This document shows positions 50,201 to 62,113 of a stretch of 64,000 nucleotides of DNA, one piece after another (within the stretch, counting starts at the first letter, position 1; each line of letters starts with the position of its first letter). This DNA is from Sipunculus nudus. Lineage: Eukaryota > Annelida > Sipuncula > Golfingiida > Sipunculidae. The stretch covers positions 10,439,579 to 10,503,578 of the forward strand of contig CM049307.1 in the NCBI GenBank assembly GCA_026874595.1, written 5' to 3'. The translations under genes and the position numbers were made by a program. The notes beneath the pieces are model-generated. The model saw only the letters and a list, made by a program, of their open reading frames with translations, did not search any database and was not told where the DNA came from.

Positions 50201-50238
50201 TTGAAGTTGACGAGCAGGCCCCCTTGACGCCGAAGTAA
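44203..50238 (+). CDS. Single-pass membrane EGF-like protein, candidate ErbB/EGFR ligand
   Basis: Six coding exons join in phase: 44203-44281, 48020-48191, 48511-48563, 49063-49168, 49456-49579 and 50179-50238, giving 197 residues. All introns are GT-AG. Residues 1-52 are Thr/Ser-rich with sequons at N2, N18 and N22. One EGF-like domain has Cys 54, 64, 70, 83, 85 and 94. A hydrophobic helix spans about 113-135, followed by RRYHHK, which puts the N-terminus outside the cell. The cytosolic tail is acidic at its end (MDEDDVFEVDE). An intron lies between Cys4 and Cys5, a hallmark of ErbB ligands, and D98-F99 after Cys6 resembles the conserved D-L. The conserved Arg just before Cys6 is Leu here (GWRGDLC). 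The protein would probably be shed to activate an EGF receptor. No classical signal peptide follows the chosen start; neuregulin-type ligands can also lack one. Related start at 62.6 kb. Confidence 0.82.
44282..48019 (+). other. Intron 2 of the EGF-like gene, 3.7 kb
   Basis: It has GTAAGC at the start and a CT-rich tract ending in CAG at 48019. A 51-bp tandem duplication lies at about 45914-46015. No further exon with matching phase was recognised, although a small one could be missed. Confidence 0.6.
45914..46015 (+). repeat. 51-bp tandem duplication inside intron 2
   Basis: Two nearly identical copies of 51 bp contain GATAAAAGATGACCTGCCCG. As 51 is a multiple of three, an open frame (45901-46173) repeats a 17-residue unit twice. 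No splice sites in register were seen, so coding is unlikely. Confidence 0.8.
48192..50178 (+). other. Introns 3-6 of the EGF-like gene
   Basis: The introns are 48192-48510, 48564-49062, 49169-49455 and 49580-50178. Donors read GTAAGT or GTAAGC, and acceptors TTGTAG, TTACAG, TTGCAG and TTCTAG. Nothing else was recognised in them. Confidence 0.75.
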
Positions 50239-50575
50239 CATCCGGGCGCAATGATCTGGGTCACATAACAATGTTGTCTTGACAACGGCGCTTAAGTTTC
50301 AACCCTTCACTGCCAATCTCTTACGCTCCACAAGCAGCGGTTACGCTTTACTCAACTTTTCGCTCCACAAGCAGCGGTTACGTTTTACTCAACTATTCGC
50401 TACACTAACGAGTGGAAGGTGTCCGGGAGGTCGCGCTGTTTTCAGAGCGTACCAATCTCTGTATGTCAGTGACCTGTGATACACGCACTGTTGTTTGATG
50501 GTGCACTGCTACTAGGACACTTTAAATTTAATTTTAACTTTTGAATGGTAGGAATAAAGAAGCTTTAAATTGTAC
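50239..50575 (+). other. 3' UTR of the EGF-like gene with poly(A) signal
   Basis: The first canonical AATAAA is at 50553-50558, which would end the transcript near 50575. A 40-bp tandem duplication (CGCTCCACAAGCAGCGGTTA, near 50325 and 50362) lies within it. Further hexamers (near 51003 and 51368) allow a longer UTR. Confidence 0.5.
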
Positions 50576-53059
50576 AAGTGGAAAATGTTACATTCCAGAA
50601 TCACAGTACGATTAAGTGGCTTTAGTCGGTATAATCTGTGCATATCACTGTGAATTCATACATTTTGTGTATATGTACAAGTATTTTGTAAGTAATGTAA
50701 GTAATTGAATTTGTGATTGACAACAAACGTTCTTCCTGTGACAACAAAAATGAATGTTTATATGTACATTTCTGTTTAATTTATTTATTAACGTATTTAT
50801 GTATGATAGGTGTATTTTATGTATAATGTTACATATTGTTAAATATGTCAAATTTATTTTTTTTAACGTTTATGACTGACTTTTTTTCTGGTGATTGGAA
50901 AAAGTTATCCATTGTATTACGGTGCTGGTAGGGCAAGTGTTCATATATCTCTGGTCGCATAGTAACGTCACATGACATCACTCTTCTTGCATACGTAAAG
51001 ACAATAAAAATGAATACGCTCTCAAGTTTTGCTGGAAAAAACTTGTCTGCATTAAGATGTTCATTTAGTACCCTATTTAGTGTTAGAAATGTTAATTTAC
51101 TCACTTCCTACGTGATTAAGTGTTATCCCGGCTGTTTTCAATAGTTTGCACAGTCAAAGTGTCCACATGTCCTCGTGCATGTATTTTCGACATAGTGGGG
51201 GTCTTCCAGTCAATGTGGGCATTCACATACAACATTCTGAAGGTACAGCCTGTATAAGAAGCACCTGATGTCAAAAAGAACCCTTGATTTCATGTTTAAT
51301 GTTGTTATATCCTGCATGTGTAAGCTGGGGCGGGCTCTCCAGCAATATTTACCAGTTAGTGGATGAAAAAAAATAAAGTTTGTGATTGGGAGTTTATATT
51401 TTTATACGCAGGCAATTTGTTGTATACTTAAAAAGTATCGTAGATTTGCCATGTAGATTTATTTATTGGCCCTTGTGTGGGAATAAATTATTGTCAACAT
51501 AATATTGTTTTGTTTACTGAATACACTAGCAACCGCTGGAAACAGGATAAATTTGAGACAGTATTTAATAGGATTGCTTCGCTAGCTGGAGGTATGTGCT
51601 CCCATGAGTGCCGTTCCAGTTGTTCCAGAGAGATGGGGGGGGGGGGGGGGGGGGGGGGGTTGATACACGTTATTTCTATGGATACTGTTGGGTGCAGGTT
51701 AATATTGCACCACAAATATTGCCCACTAATTCCTTATATGGAATGAATTCAACATTGTTACACTAAAACTCCGTGTATAAATATTAGTTCTATAGATAAC
51801 AAACGGCCACTCTGGTTCAGTGTCGACACAACCTATCAAATATGAAATGCTCCTTTTATATTCAAACTGTAACTACGGTTTAGAAGTTTCAATTGACCGG
51901 CCGGGGGCAAATCAGATTCAAAGTTACTATATACATTTAGTAGTATTAATATCAGTTTCAAGTTAATTCGGTTCCTTGTACCTTTAATAATGATATTTTT
52001 AAAAAGTTCAGTAAGATTATATCTTTTACTATGAGGTCAAATAAATATGTTATAGGCATATCCCGTCGGACTGTATTCTTTTGGTTGTTATGGAGGGCTA
52101 TCCAACCGTCCTTTATCTATATAATGAAGAAACTATAATACAAAGAAACCGATTTTATCATATCCTAATCAGAGGTTAATGACCCGGCGAACTAGTTGTA
52201 CCAAGCCTGGTCACTATAAGGAAATCCGTAGGGTTCCAGTTTCCAGAACTCCATTAATCATATCGTTAAAATAAATAACTATACAAACATGTTTTTGCGT
52301 CTACATCGATTTAAAGAATATAGAAGCACCATTTTAACGATTTAAAGTTACCCAAGAACATATGTTTATCATTTCTTTGGGTGTAATATACCAAACCATG
52401 ACCTAATGTTTGAGAAGTATATATATATTTTACTTTTGTGACTTTTTTGCTGTTTTCTTCACATGCAAATCAAGACTTTCAAGTACAAGACGTTAAAGAA
52501 GTAACCATGTTGACGAAGAGTGTGAGAGCAGCTTGCATTCAGGTTCAGACAACCCGGGGGAGTAAAATAAATCGATTTCAGAACTTGGTTGGGATGGGGG
52601 TTGTTTAATTGGAGTCTTTACAACTAGTTCAGGGCTCAAAGATTAATATACAAGACAAACAAAAAATTATTACTCAAACAAAAAAGGGACTGGTTTCGCA
52701 GACACCACGTTAAATTTGTCCCCCACATCAAAAGTTTTTATTCCGATTTTCAGTAAAAATTTTCCGATATTGCGCTTCATCCGCTCGATTTTTTAAAGGA
52801 AAATAAAATAATAAAATTTCGATAAAGTCTCCCAATATATATATATGTCCCTTTAACAGTCCCATGATCACACGACATTGTTATAACAAAGTTACTTCAC
52901 CCGCCCTTACAGATTTCGGGAAAAAAAGTGCTTGAGAAACATATCTATTTTGCCTTATAACCGTGGAAAGTAAACCACGAAACATACCGGGATTACTGAC
53001 AAAGTTCCAGGATTAAGTAACTTTACAGAGATTCTTCGGAAACAGAATGATTTTTTTCT
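50576..53059. other. Intergenic stretch with a poly-G run
   Basis: AT-rich sequence, possibly including an extended 3' UTR of the preceding gene. A run of 25 Gs lies at 51635-51659. Open frames crossing it are artefacts of the run. Confidence 0.4.
51635..51659 (+). repeat. Poly-G run, 25 bases
   Basis: An uninterrupted G-run with strong potential to form G-quadruplexes and to vary in length. It lies about 1.4 kb after the stop codon of the EGF-like gene. Confidence 0.9.
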
Positions 53060-54155
53060 CTATTTTGTGACTTTAATAGATGCCGTCATCTGTTAACAGC
53101 CCCCCCCCCCCCCCCCAGAATAATGAAAATTTGATACAAAAGCTCAGGTATCTGAACAACTAATGCATTGATCACCGTGATTCTTTGCATGGTTATTGAT
53201 CATGGGGTGTTATATCAGTTTTTTTCAGAATGGTGGCGCCACCTGTATTTTTTCGATTTTTTGCTATTTTTGTAATCTATTTTTGAGACCTTAAAAGATG
53301 CGGTCATCTGTTAACAGGGCACAAATCGTTATGACTAGACCTAGAATCTTCTTTCTTGACATGCTGGGAGGCCCATGAAAAGTCTCCTTAGAAACCTGAA
53401 ATTAGGTCTCTGTCGCCCATATTGTCCGAGCTATGGGGCTCAGAAGTACCCCCCAGAATAACTAATTTTAGTTACAAAAGCTCAAGTATCTGAACAACTA
53501 ATGCATTGATCACCATGATTCTTTGCATGGATATTGATCATGGAGTGTTTCATCAGTTTCTGCAGACTTGTTGTGCCAACTGGATTTCTTTGAGTTTTTA
53601 CGCATTTTTTTTCTTTATTTATGAGACCTTCAAAGATGCGGTCGTCCCTTAACAGGGCTCAAATTGAAACCATTGGTCCTAAATCTTCAAACTTGACATC
53701 CAGGGAGATCTGTGAAGTGTCCTTGGAAACATGAATTAAGGTCTCTGTTACCCATATTTTCTTAACTACGGGGCTTATAAGCACCCCTCTAAATAATTGA
53801 AATTTGACACCAAAGTAGGGCACAAATCAAAACCATGGGACCCAGAATCTTCTAACTTGATATCCTGAGAGTTCCTCAAAAGTTCTCCCCAGAAACCTGA
53901 ATTTGGGTCACAGTGACCTATTTTCTCAGAGTTTTGGGGTATGTTTGTGCACCCCAGAAATAATGCAAAATACACATAAATTGCCAGAGTCCTCATGAAA
54001 GGCTGGTTGGATTGCCATCAAATTTGTTGTGCTTATGGGTCTTGATGAGCTAATATGCATGAACAATGATGCCACATATCTTAATTAGTTGTCTGTGCAA
54101 GGACATATTACCAACATGTCAGTCGGCTGAGCGTCATGACCCATGGGTCATTTGT
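53060..54155 (+). mobile_element. 5'-truncated HINE-like element A4
   Basis: Three A units start with CATCTGTTAACAGGG or a variant (near 53090, 53308 and 53641). One GGTGGCGCCACC core is at about 53231 and a decayed one near 53572. The 3' end is intact: GTCGGCTGAGCG, palindrome TGACCCATGGGTCA (54137-54150), then TTTGTT. A C-run (53100-53116) replaces part of the first unit. No 5' TTAGCTCAGCTGAC end is present. Confidence 0.65.
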
Positions 54156-56589
54156 TATTGTTTCTGGCCCAAGTGGCGGACGTGGATGCACAAAGTGTTG
54201 ATTTTACGTGGTTTTGCTGACACGTGCACACACTTACACTGGTATGAATATACAATTGTTTTCAAGGGTCCTCTTTCATTTGCTGAAACAGAGAGATCAC
54301 TGAGCGCAATGTGTCCCGGATCTTTTTATCTATGGCCCGGTAGTCCCGTAAACATGCACGTTTTATATGCATAGTTTTATATATTTTTTAATAAATCACA
54401 GAAACTTTTAATTACCTTTTTTGTTTTGCCAGAAAGCAAGAGAAACATACATTGCTCGTGTAGTAAAGCTCAGTCTGTACCTAAACCCGGCAGGGACAGA
54501 ATAATGAATGTCAAGATCTTGCTGCTCATACACAAATATGTTATCAGCCTTGATTTCCATCTCCTGTAAAATGAAATCTGCTTCGTCTGATAACCGGGAC
54601 TTGTGCATTATAAAGTTTCTGCTGCCATCTGTGGGAGATTCGGCAAACTACTTGCATCTTGACCAAAGAACCATTATTCATGACATAAAAAGAGAAAGTT
54701 GACATTGTTCATTGTTGACATAAGTTCAGTTGACATTGACTGCCTCCGCCTGGAGGGTATGCTTTCATTCCCGTTCGTGTGTGTTTAGGTGTGTGTTTGT
54801 TCTCAATATAACTCCCGCAGTCGTGAACGGGATTTTATAAAAAGTTCAATGCATTTCGAGATTGAGCCAATGAGGAACCGATTATATTTTGGATTTCCGG
54901 CACATGATCCGAATTAAGGAAGTAATATTTGAGTAATATTCATAAATGTAGAGTCACGTATGCACGAATGAACCTGGGATTATGGCCGAATAAGTAAATG
55001 CAAACACAGTTTTGTGAGCCTTCCATAATAGGGACCCCCATGTGGCGGAGGCTTGCACTTCCTAGAATGCAGATTTCTAGATTTTAATAGGAATCACATG
55101 AATGTAACGGGGTGACACCAAGACTTCCTTGGATGGCTGAGTAGAGTAACACCTAGCCTCTGTTTAGCGGCCATCTTAAAATAATGGTACTTGTTCATGG
55201 TCCGGTTTCTTTTTTGCTCTTTATATATAAGACCTCGCTTAGACGACCACCTCGAAATGCGACCAAGGGCTTCTGTCGTGGTCTTAATTTCAAGATTTTA
55301 TTGTATATATTTGGCGTGTAGGTTTCGAGTTATAATGTAGAACGCGAATCAACTGTCTGTTTACACAGAGTAATTCCACTAGTTCCCCAAATGTATGTCT
55401 GTCTCTGATAATGCAACATTGATAAGGAAAAGGCACGCTTGAATTCGTAGTTCTGACATAAAATTTATCGTTGGCGAAGCTTTAATTTGAGCATTAGACC
55501 GGAACAATTCTATTGGCCTTATCCGACAGTTGGTAGAACCAAAATTGTAACTTCCGTCATGGTTGTTGACAGGTCGGTTTAGGGGAATGTTTCCAAGGAA
55601 GGTGCTGGAACAGAAAAAGATAAACCCAGAAACATTAAACAAGTGTTTTGATACAGAAATTCGCTGGGGTATTAACTATTAAATTGGCCTTAGGAGCCAT
55701 AAAGTACACATATTTGTAGCTCCTTGTGTTTATTATTTCTTTTTTCATTTTATTTTTTTTTGGTATTATCACCAGATTTTTCCAGGGAGTGTCCAGCAGT
55801 ATTATTTCTATACATACTCTGTAGGGCCCAACGCCAACATTGGTTAATACACATGGAGACTTAATTTGCTCTTTCCCTTGCCCCATCCCCATGCATCGTG
55901 ATGATTTCCTCGTGTATATGGAAATATCGTGTAAGAATGGCTTTTTAATTCAGCAAATCAACTTACCCGGGAAGTGTCATCACACATCTGTTTTACATGT
56001 GTCCGGAAAAGACATATCCGTGATAATGGGATATATGTGAATACGTCCTGGTGCATTTTCAGGATGGGCAATTCTTATAAACTATATTCGAGATATCTGG
56101 CGGAGGAATAGAAGGATAAATATGCCCTTTAGCGTCTATAGACTATCCGAGTTCTAGCTTATGAGGTTTGATTCCACACACTTTGAGTCCGAGCCTCTTA
56201 AAAACCGTGTCCAAGGGCCAGTCCTTTACAAAAAATTATTGAAATGTTTGTTTGGCTAGGTTTCATCTTTTTGGCGGACATATTCTTTCTTCCCGTTCAA
56301 AATCATCCTGTAAATAATCATGGTTATACAACATGTGGTAATTTTATAGTCCTCACTGCTGTTGACCACAAAGTCGCAAATGTTTTTCCATCTGTTAAAG
56401 GTTATATATAAATATAAAAATATGAATGTCCGTGGTCAAAATGCCAATCTGTACAACAGAACGTCCGTCATATGCAGATCCCATTTTAGCAACGGGACTT
56501 AAGCTGAATTTGACATCCTTTTCCTGTCAGCTTCAAGGATATATACAATTCTCTAGTTAATATAAGTAAAAGTGCTGTGCTGAGTGTCA
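54156..56589. other. Intergenic stretch, no gene seen
   Basis: Several open frames of 60-102 codons on both strands lack splice context, domains or composition unlike their surroundings. Nothing could be supported. Confidence 0.35.
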
Positions 56590-57195
56590 TGGATTGTCTG
56601 CTGATAGCGGATGGTTGACAGCGAGCCTATTAGCGTTGGTGGCTGCGCTGTTTTCTCGAATTTCAGTGAAGAATTTCGGTGTCAAGATTGATCGAAATCT
56701 TTTAATGCATGATTATATCAGTAGTATATGTCGTGCGGCCTTTCTCGAGCTTCGATCCGGCGTTTCTTTTCTACTATCGTGTGCTGTCGGCTCATTTACG
56801 CCACAGTAATACCTCGCCTGGATTACTGTAATTCAGTTCTTGCTTGGTTACCTTCAGAGCAAGTCTCACGGCTGCATATGGTTCAGAATGATGCTGCTGA
56901 CCTCATTCAAGTGCCATGTACAATACAAAATTGGGGGGGGGGGGTGTTACCGCCATTTCGATGGCTCACTTTCATCATATTTGTCTGAAAAAAATAATAA
57001 TCTATCAGCTTTTGCGTTCACTGCATTCTGCTGGCGGATAAAGTACCTAAGAGTAATCTATAAGTCGGTGAACGGGTGAACGTTCCTTACTTTTCATAGC
57101 CCCAACAGTCTGGAATTCGCTTCCTGTTATACTTAGAAAACTCTTACCGTACATCATTTAAAACCAATTAAAAAACTTATCTCTTTCGGCAAGTT
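56590..57195 (+). pseudogene. Decayed C-terminal part of a LINE reverse transcriptase
   Basis: Pieces in shifting frames match the end of the reverse transcriptase of non-LTR retrotransposons (Jockey/CR1/L2-type). These are VKNFGVKIDRNLLMHDYI (frame of 56594), IPRLDYCNSVLAWLP with LHMVQNDAADLI (frame of 56728), then LRVIYKSVNG (near 57050). Further on are remains of the usual PTVWNSLP phrase (near 57102) and a K-x-YLFRQ tail (about 57175-57195). At least two frameshifts and stops break it, and a G-run at about 56933-56944 disrupts it. The catalytic FADD box is upstream of what remains. It is inactive and 5'-truncated, as is common for LINE copies. Confidence 0.7.
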
Positions 57196-57424
57196 TTTGG
57201 TCAATAATATATATTATTTGTTTTTCCTAAGTCAGTTACAATAGGCAACACGTGAGATAAGGTGAGAAAGTTGGCTAAGGGAGAGGCACGGGGAGGAGGT
57301 TCCGTGAAATCGTGCTTTATATGTGGGCATGAGTGCACATGTTTATGTGTGAATTGCGCTGTGAGACGGACCACCGAGAACTGGCGCTTTATAAAAACTG
57401 TCTCTCTATTATATAGGCCTATTT

Positions 57425-57510
57425 TTATTATATTATATTATATTATATTATATTATATTATATTATATTATATTATATTATATTATATTATATTATATTA
57501 TATTATATTA

Positions 57511-57545
<35 letters not shown>
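57425..57545. repeat. Pentanucleotide ATATT array grading into an ATT array
   Basis: About 18 copies of a TTATA-type pentamer are followed directly by about 10 copies of ATT. The shared TATTA sequence suggests one array grew from the end of the other. Tyrosine-rich frames through it are artefacts. Confidence 0.95.
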
Positions 57546-57546
<1 letters not shown>

Positions 57547-58913
57547 AAATTATTATATTACCTATACATCCAAGATAGTAAACAGAATAATCTTTCACTA
57601 ATATGGTTAAAAAGCAGTTACTTTTTATCATAGACGCGAGTTTTAGGTCTGTCATTAGGTTTCAGGGTGAACAAATAAAGACGTTAAGACAAGAAAAAAT
57701 ATTATTAGGTAATCGTGTAACCTTAAATATCAAATATGACGTCCACGATGGCCTCCTATGCAATGTAAAAAACATAAGACAGTTCTAGGCCAGTGTAATT
57801 TAGTGGAGGATAGAACAGAACGAAGGTAGTTGGGAATAACAAGTAAATTTGACATCTGATGTAAGGGAGGGTCGATGGTCTTAAACGCAGACCTGAACAT
57901 GATGTCAAGGCTCGAAATCTAGGCCAAATCCAGCTCAAGTCCAATAAGAACAAGCTCTGTCGAACATACTGGAAAACATGCTACTTACATGTACATGTAT
58001 ATGTAACATGCATATGTATAACAGTAAAAGAAGTATAACTGTTAAAGATGAATGGTTAATCGTTCTACTTCTGTATCTACCCTTTGCTTTGCCCTTATAC
58101 TGCTTGTATTAATGTTTTCACTTGTTTGATCTCGCATCCCACATCACTGGCATCTTGGTAGTCTATCAAGTCCGGCGTTTACGTCTTTGTGCGTCATGCA
58201 TGTTGTGTGTCAGTGGCCCTGTTTTATATCTGCACAGACAACTGTTTATGGGTTTGGGAATTCTCTCGATTCAATGAGTACTGCTACCTCGGGAGTTTTT
58301 CTCTTTTTGGGCTTCTAACATGCTTTATCGGCGGCCCTTTTTTCATTTGCTTGCAAATTTGGGGCGATTTCAATTATGACGATATTGTCAAACGCACTTT
58401 TGAAAGCATTCCTTGGTTCTTTCTTGCTTTCTTTTGCCTGACCTGAGTTCAAGATATAGGAGTTGCTTGGGAATTCTCCATACAGACGAGGTCCTATCCA
58501 GCTGAGTTTTTGTAATTCCTGCCTCAGTGATACATGCCAAGATCTTCTCAGAAACAGACAAAATGATATGCCTATATTCGATATGGTGTTTGATGTGCTG
58601 CTCTTGTTATTTGTGCAGGTATATCCTTATATAACCTTGGTATATCCTTGGAATCTTGTTGCATGACCTCTTCTTCCCAGGTACTGCACGGAATGTTACG
58701 ATTCTGCACCAATTCTTCTAAATCTTACCCTTTCAAACCACCTCAAACATCCCAAATGTTGACATTTGATACTGTCACAATTCTTAAATCACAGTTCTAC
58801 CTATAAAAAACCTATAAAGGCTTTGATCTCTGGAAATATCTTACTTTGAAGTAACATTCTTTTGTGATTCATAAAATTTTTGGTTAACCTTCAAATACTC
58901 TTATTAAAAAGAT
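57546..58913. other. Intergenic stretch, no gene seen
   Basis: An 85-codon open frame at 58189-58446 (+) is hydrophobic and Cys/Phe-rich, but has no splice sites, promoter or known domain, so it is not called. Nothing else was seen. Confidence 0.35.
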
Positions 58914-58983
58914 AGACCGAATTTTGCGCCCTCTGCGTTCGCGCTCCATCGAACAGTAACGCAGAGGGAGCAAAAATTGACCT
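58914..58983. repeat. 70-nt hairpin with 26-bp arms
   Basis: Left arm 58914-58939 and right arm 58958-58983 pair with about five mismatches around an 18-nt loop. The inner core CCCTCTGCGTT pairs perfectly with AACGCAGAGGG. The arms are GC-rich against an AT-rich background. It could be a tiny foldback element or a microRNA-like precursor; no known microRNA was recognised. Confidence 0.7.
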
Positions 58984-60113
58984 ATTATTTAACTTGAGTA
59001 ACCTTGAATGTGCGTGTTACCAATTATAATAAAACAATTCTTTCTGTGAATTTATTGCATTATTCTTGGCGACTATAACAGCATAAATACATTTCTTTTA
59101 TTTCGATTTCTGTCCATTGTTTTCATAAAGAGAGAATAAGAACACGTGTCATAAGTGTGTGCTCCCTGATCTGAGGCATCTCATTTCTGTGAAGTAGTGA
59201 GGTAACAAGGATTATAAGGATAATTAAGAAAAGGGTCTACCAAGACGAAAGGTTCCTATTTGGCGCTGGGTAGCTTAGATGATATTAACCGTAATTTAGC
59301 GCAAGTGTGTAACACACATGTAATAATGAAATATAAACGGCCGTTATCGCGCACATATATACCAAGTAAATTCAACAAACCATGCATGACAGATTACTCT
59401 TGACTCTCTTGCCGCCCATATTAAAACCTGTCATTATTTAATACCATGCAGATTTCTATTCTCGTCCGTTTCCTCTCCGACTAATTAAAACTTGGATTTA
59501 ACCATTAGAGCAGATACAATATTCATTTATCTTTGAATATAATATTCTTTTTAAACGTTACAAGGGTTTCAGACCCATCTGTTGGGAAAAAAAGATATTA
59601 AGTCATATCAGAGCTTTTTTTTGGAAAGGTCATAAGAATGTTCAGATTTAAAGGTTCTACATGCATGTTCGTAAAAAAATACAGAGCACCATTACAGGAA
59701 ATAATTGTATTTACATATTAACTTGAATTTGAAACATTATCAAAGATCTGGACAACTTTTGCACATTTTATTTTGTTGTAAAAACAGCATTTTACTTCTT
59801 CTGAAACCTATAAATACCAAGTTGTGCTTATAGGCAATGATGTTATACAAATTATAAAAGATGTAATAAAAAAATGGCCAGTATGCAGCTAATACAATAA
59901 CAAATGGGTTTACGCTGATAATTTTATCGAGAATGGACGATAATCCAAACGGGTCCAGATCTGTTTCCATAAATCAACGCCTGGATGTGGCTTATGTAAA
60001 GTGCACATTCCAAATGGCATAAACATCAGAGGGGATATTTAGGCGCACGTGCCATCACTGCAAATATATCGTTTTCAAACGCATCAAGTGTCAACACGAG
60101 AAGTGAATCGCAT
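58984..60113. other. Intergenic stretch, no gene seen
   Basis: AT-rich sequence without a recognisable element or exon. Confidence 0.35.
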
Positions 60114-60336
60114 ACAGAAGCGGATCCAGGGGAGGGGTCCAGGGGGTCCGGAACCCCCCCCCCCCCTTTTTTTTTTTCATCCGCTGCAAGTTTATTATGG
60201 GTTTCAGACAAAATTTTGCGGCCTGGAACCCCCCCCCCCCCACCCTCCTTTCCCGGACCTGGTGATCTTTTTTTAGGTTTTTCATTAGTCCTCCTTTGTT
60301 GGACCCCCTTTTTTTAAATCCTGGATCCGCCCCTGA
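60114..60336. mobile_element. Small non-autonomous element with GGATCC-containing inverted ends
   Basis: The left end CAGAAGCGGATCCAGG (60114 onward) pairs with the right end CCTGGATCCGCCCCTG (60320-60335), about 14 of 16 bases. The interior of about 190 bp has two C-runs, two T-runs and no coding sequence. Size and ends fit a MITE-type DNA transposon relic. No clear target-site duplication was seen. Confidence 0.6.
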
Positions 60337-62113
60337 AATGCCTTATCGGATAAAGCCGTGTTTACACTTCATCCGTATTCACTGAATACGGCATCGAATA
60401 CCGTTTTATTGCCACCAAATCCACGTTTTTTAGCAGACAACACCCGTATCCATTTTCGTTTCAACCGATTCAGTGAAACCACATCGGGGTAATTTCGAAT
60501 TTATTAATACGGTATTTATTCCAAAGCAGTGTGAGCAAGCATTAAAAGTATGATTGTTGAATATCGTTTCCGCAGTTCATACACAATAGGAAAATATTTG
60601 TGAGCGTATGCGCTATAACTGAAAAAGAGCGTATAACGAGCGTTGAATCGAATGATCAAATATGGTACTAAATACGTATATTTCTGACGCAGAAGAGTCT
60701 ATCAAATACCGTTAGTTGAAAATTTTCTTACATGCTTGTAGTGTGAAAACGGTTCAAGAAACATTGACAGATATTTTGCATTACCGTTTTAAGACATTTT
60801 ATGGCATTTATAGTGAGAGCGTCAACGCACGGGACCTCACTAGAGTCTATTTTAATTCTAATATAGTCACGTGGCCATGGCAATTTTAACCTTAATCATC
60901 TATATATAATTAAACGAGGCCGAGACATCTTTATTTTAACTATAATTCTAATTTTAAACATTTTACGCAGTCAATTTTCATATATTATATATTTGTATAC
61001 GACATTATAATTTAGTATAAAAAAATATAGATGTGAGAATATATGAATCTGGGTCACATGGTATACTGAATTATCCCACGCCAAATAAAGTCTCAAACTA
61101 GTAGCGGGATAACATATGTTTCAAGCGATTTGGGCGAAGAACAAACTATCCGTTGTTTCCATACTTATGCAAAAATGCGACTGTTATACATCTATAGGAC
61201 CTTCTGGTCTAAAGACATGTTTAGTTGAGTGGGTTTTTAGGTCATGCCTAACTTCTTCCAAAAGTAAAGCTGCTGTGACGGAAAGATGCATCAATGTGAC
61301 TAAAGAATTACCTACTGCGGCACACGGAGACGTTCCCTCTGGGTGCATGAATGGGAAGAGATGGGAATATTCATGTTTCACCAACAGACGACAGCATACG
61401 ACATGAATATTCATGACGGCCTCGCGTAGGATGTTCTTGATTCATATCCAGAGGAAGGGGCGTTACCTGCTACGTGTTCCGATTGGCTACCTGAATATAG
61501 ACACGTATGAAAGGGGAAATCCCCTTTCCTGACTGAATGAAAAACAAAATATCTTTTTATTGTTTTACAACAACATAATTTCTTAATATTGATTTTGCCT
61601 TTGCAAAGTATTGTTTTATTTTAAAGCAATTTTCCTTGTATAACCATTCATACCCTGCTTTAACGCGGCAACTTTTATTTTTACAAGATTGTTCTGATTA
61701 AAATTCATTATAAGAGGGATAAAAATGAACATGAGCAAACATTCCAAGGAGAAAATTGTTTTAATAAAACATTCAAACGTACGTGTTTCAATTATTTATT
61801 GATATTAAATAAAAATGTATTACACGTTTAATATAATTTAGCCAATTACCATATGATTTAATGAGGAAATTATTATGCCTTCAAAGCCTCCATATCTATA
61901 AATAGCTTGCCGTAGGCGTGATGAGTCGTGAGATATAATTGTATACATATTCCGACCTGTGTTTGTGCTCGTTTTTGTACACACCCGTTACACTCGGTGC
62001 GCGAGTGACGTAACACTGGACCTGCTATTTCCGTTATAGTACCTAAATTCATGTTTTACAGCTGCAGCCGTGGGACTAACTGTCCATCAACTGACGTATT
62101 TGGTATCGCAACA
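60337..62113. other. Upstream region of the second EGF-type gene
   Basis: The AT-rich flank holds two copies of CATGAATATTCATG or a close variant (near 61366 and 61402), a palindrome that could bind POU/octamer-type factors. No exon was supported. Confidence 0.35.

Noticed and set aside
51477-51746. Open frames with poly-Gly or poly-Pro
   Set aside because: They read through the 25-base G-run and have no other coding sign.
57262-57633. 123-codon open frame rich in Ile and Tyr
   Set aside because: Most of it is translation of the ATATT and ATT microsatellites.
58189-58446. 85-codon hydrophobic, Cys/Phe-rich open frame
   Set aside because: No homology is recognised, there is no TATA or splice context, and a T-rich sequence readily gives such frames by chance.
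60049-60285. Open frames on both strands with Pro or Gly runs
   Set aside because: They arise from the C-runs of the small inverted-repeat element at 60114-60336.
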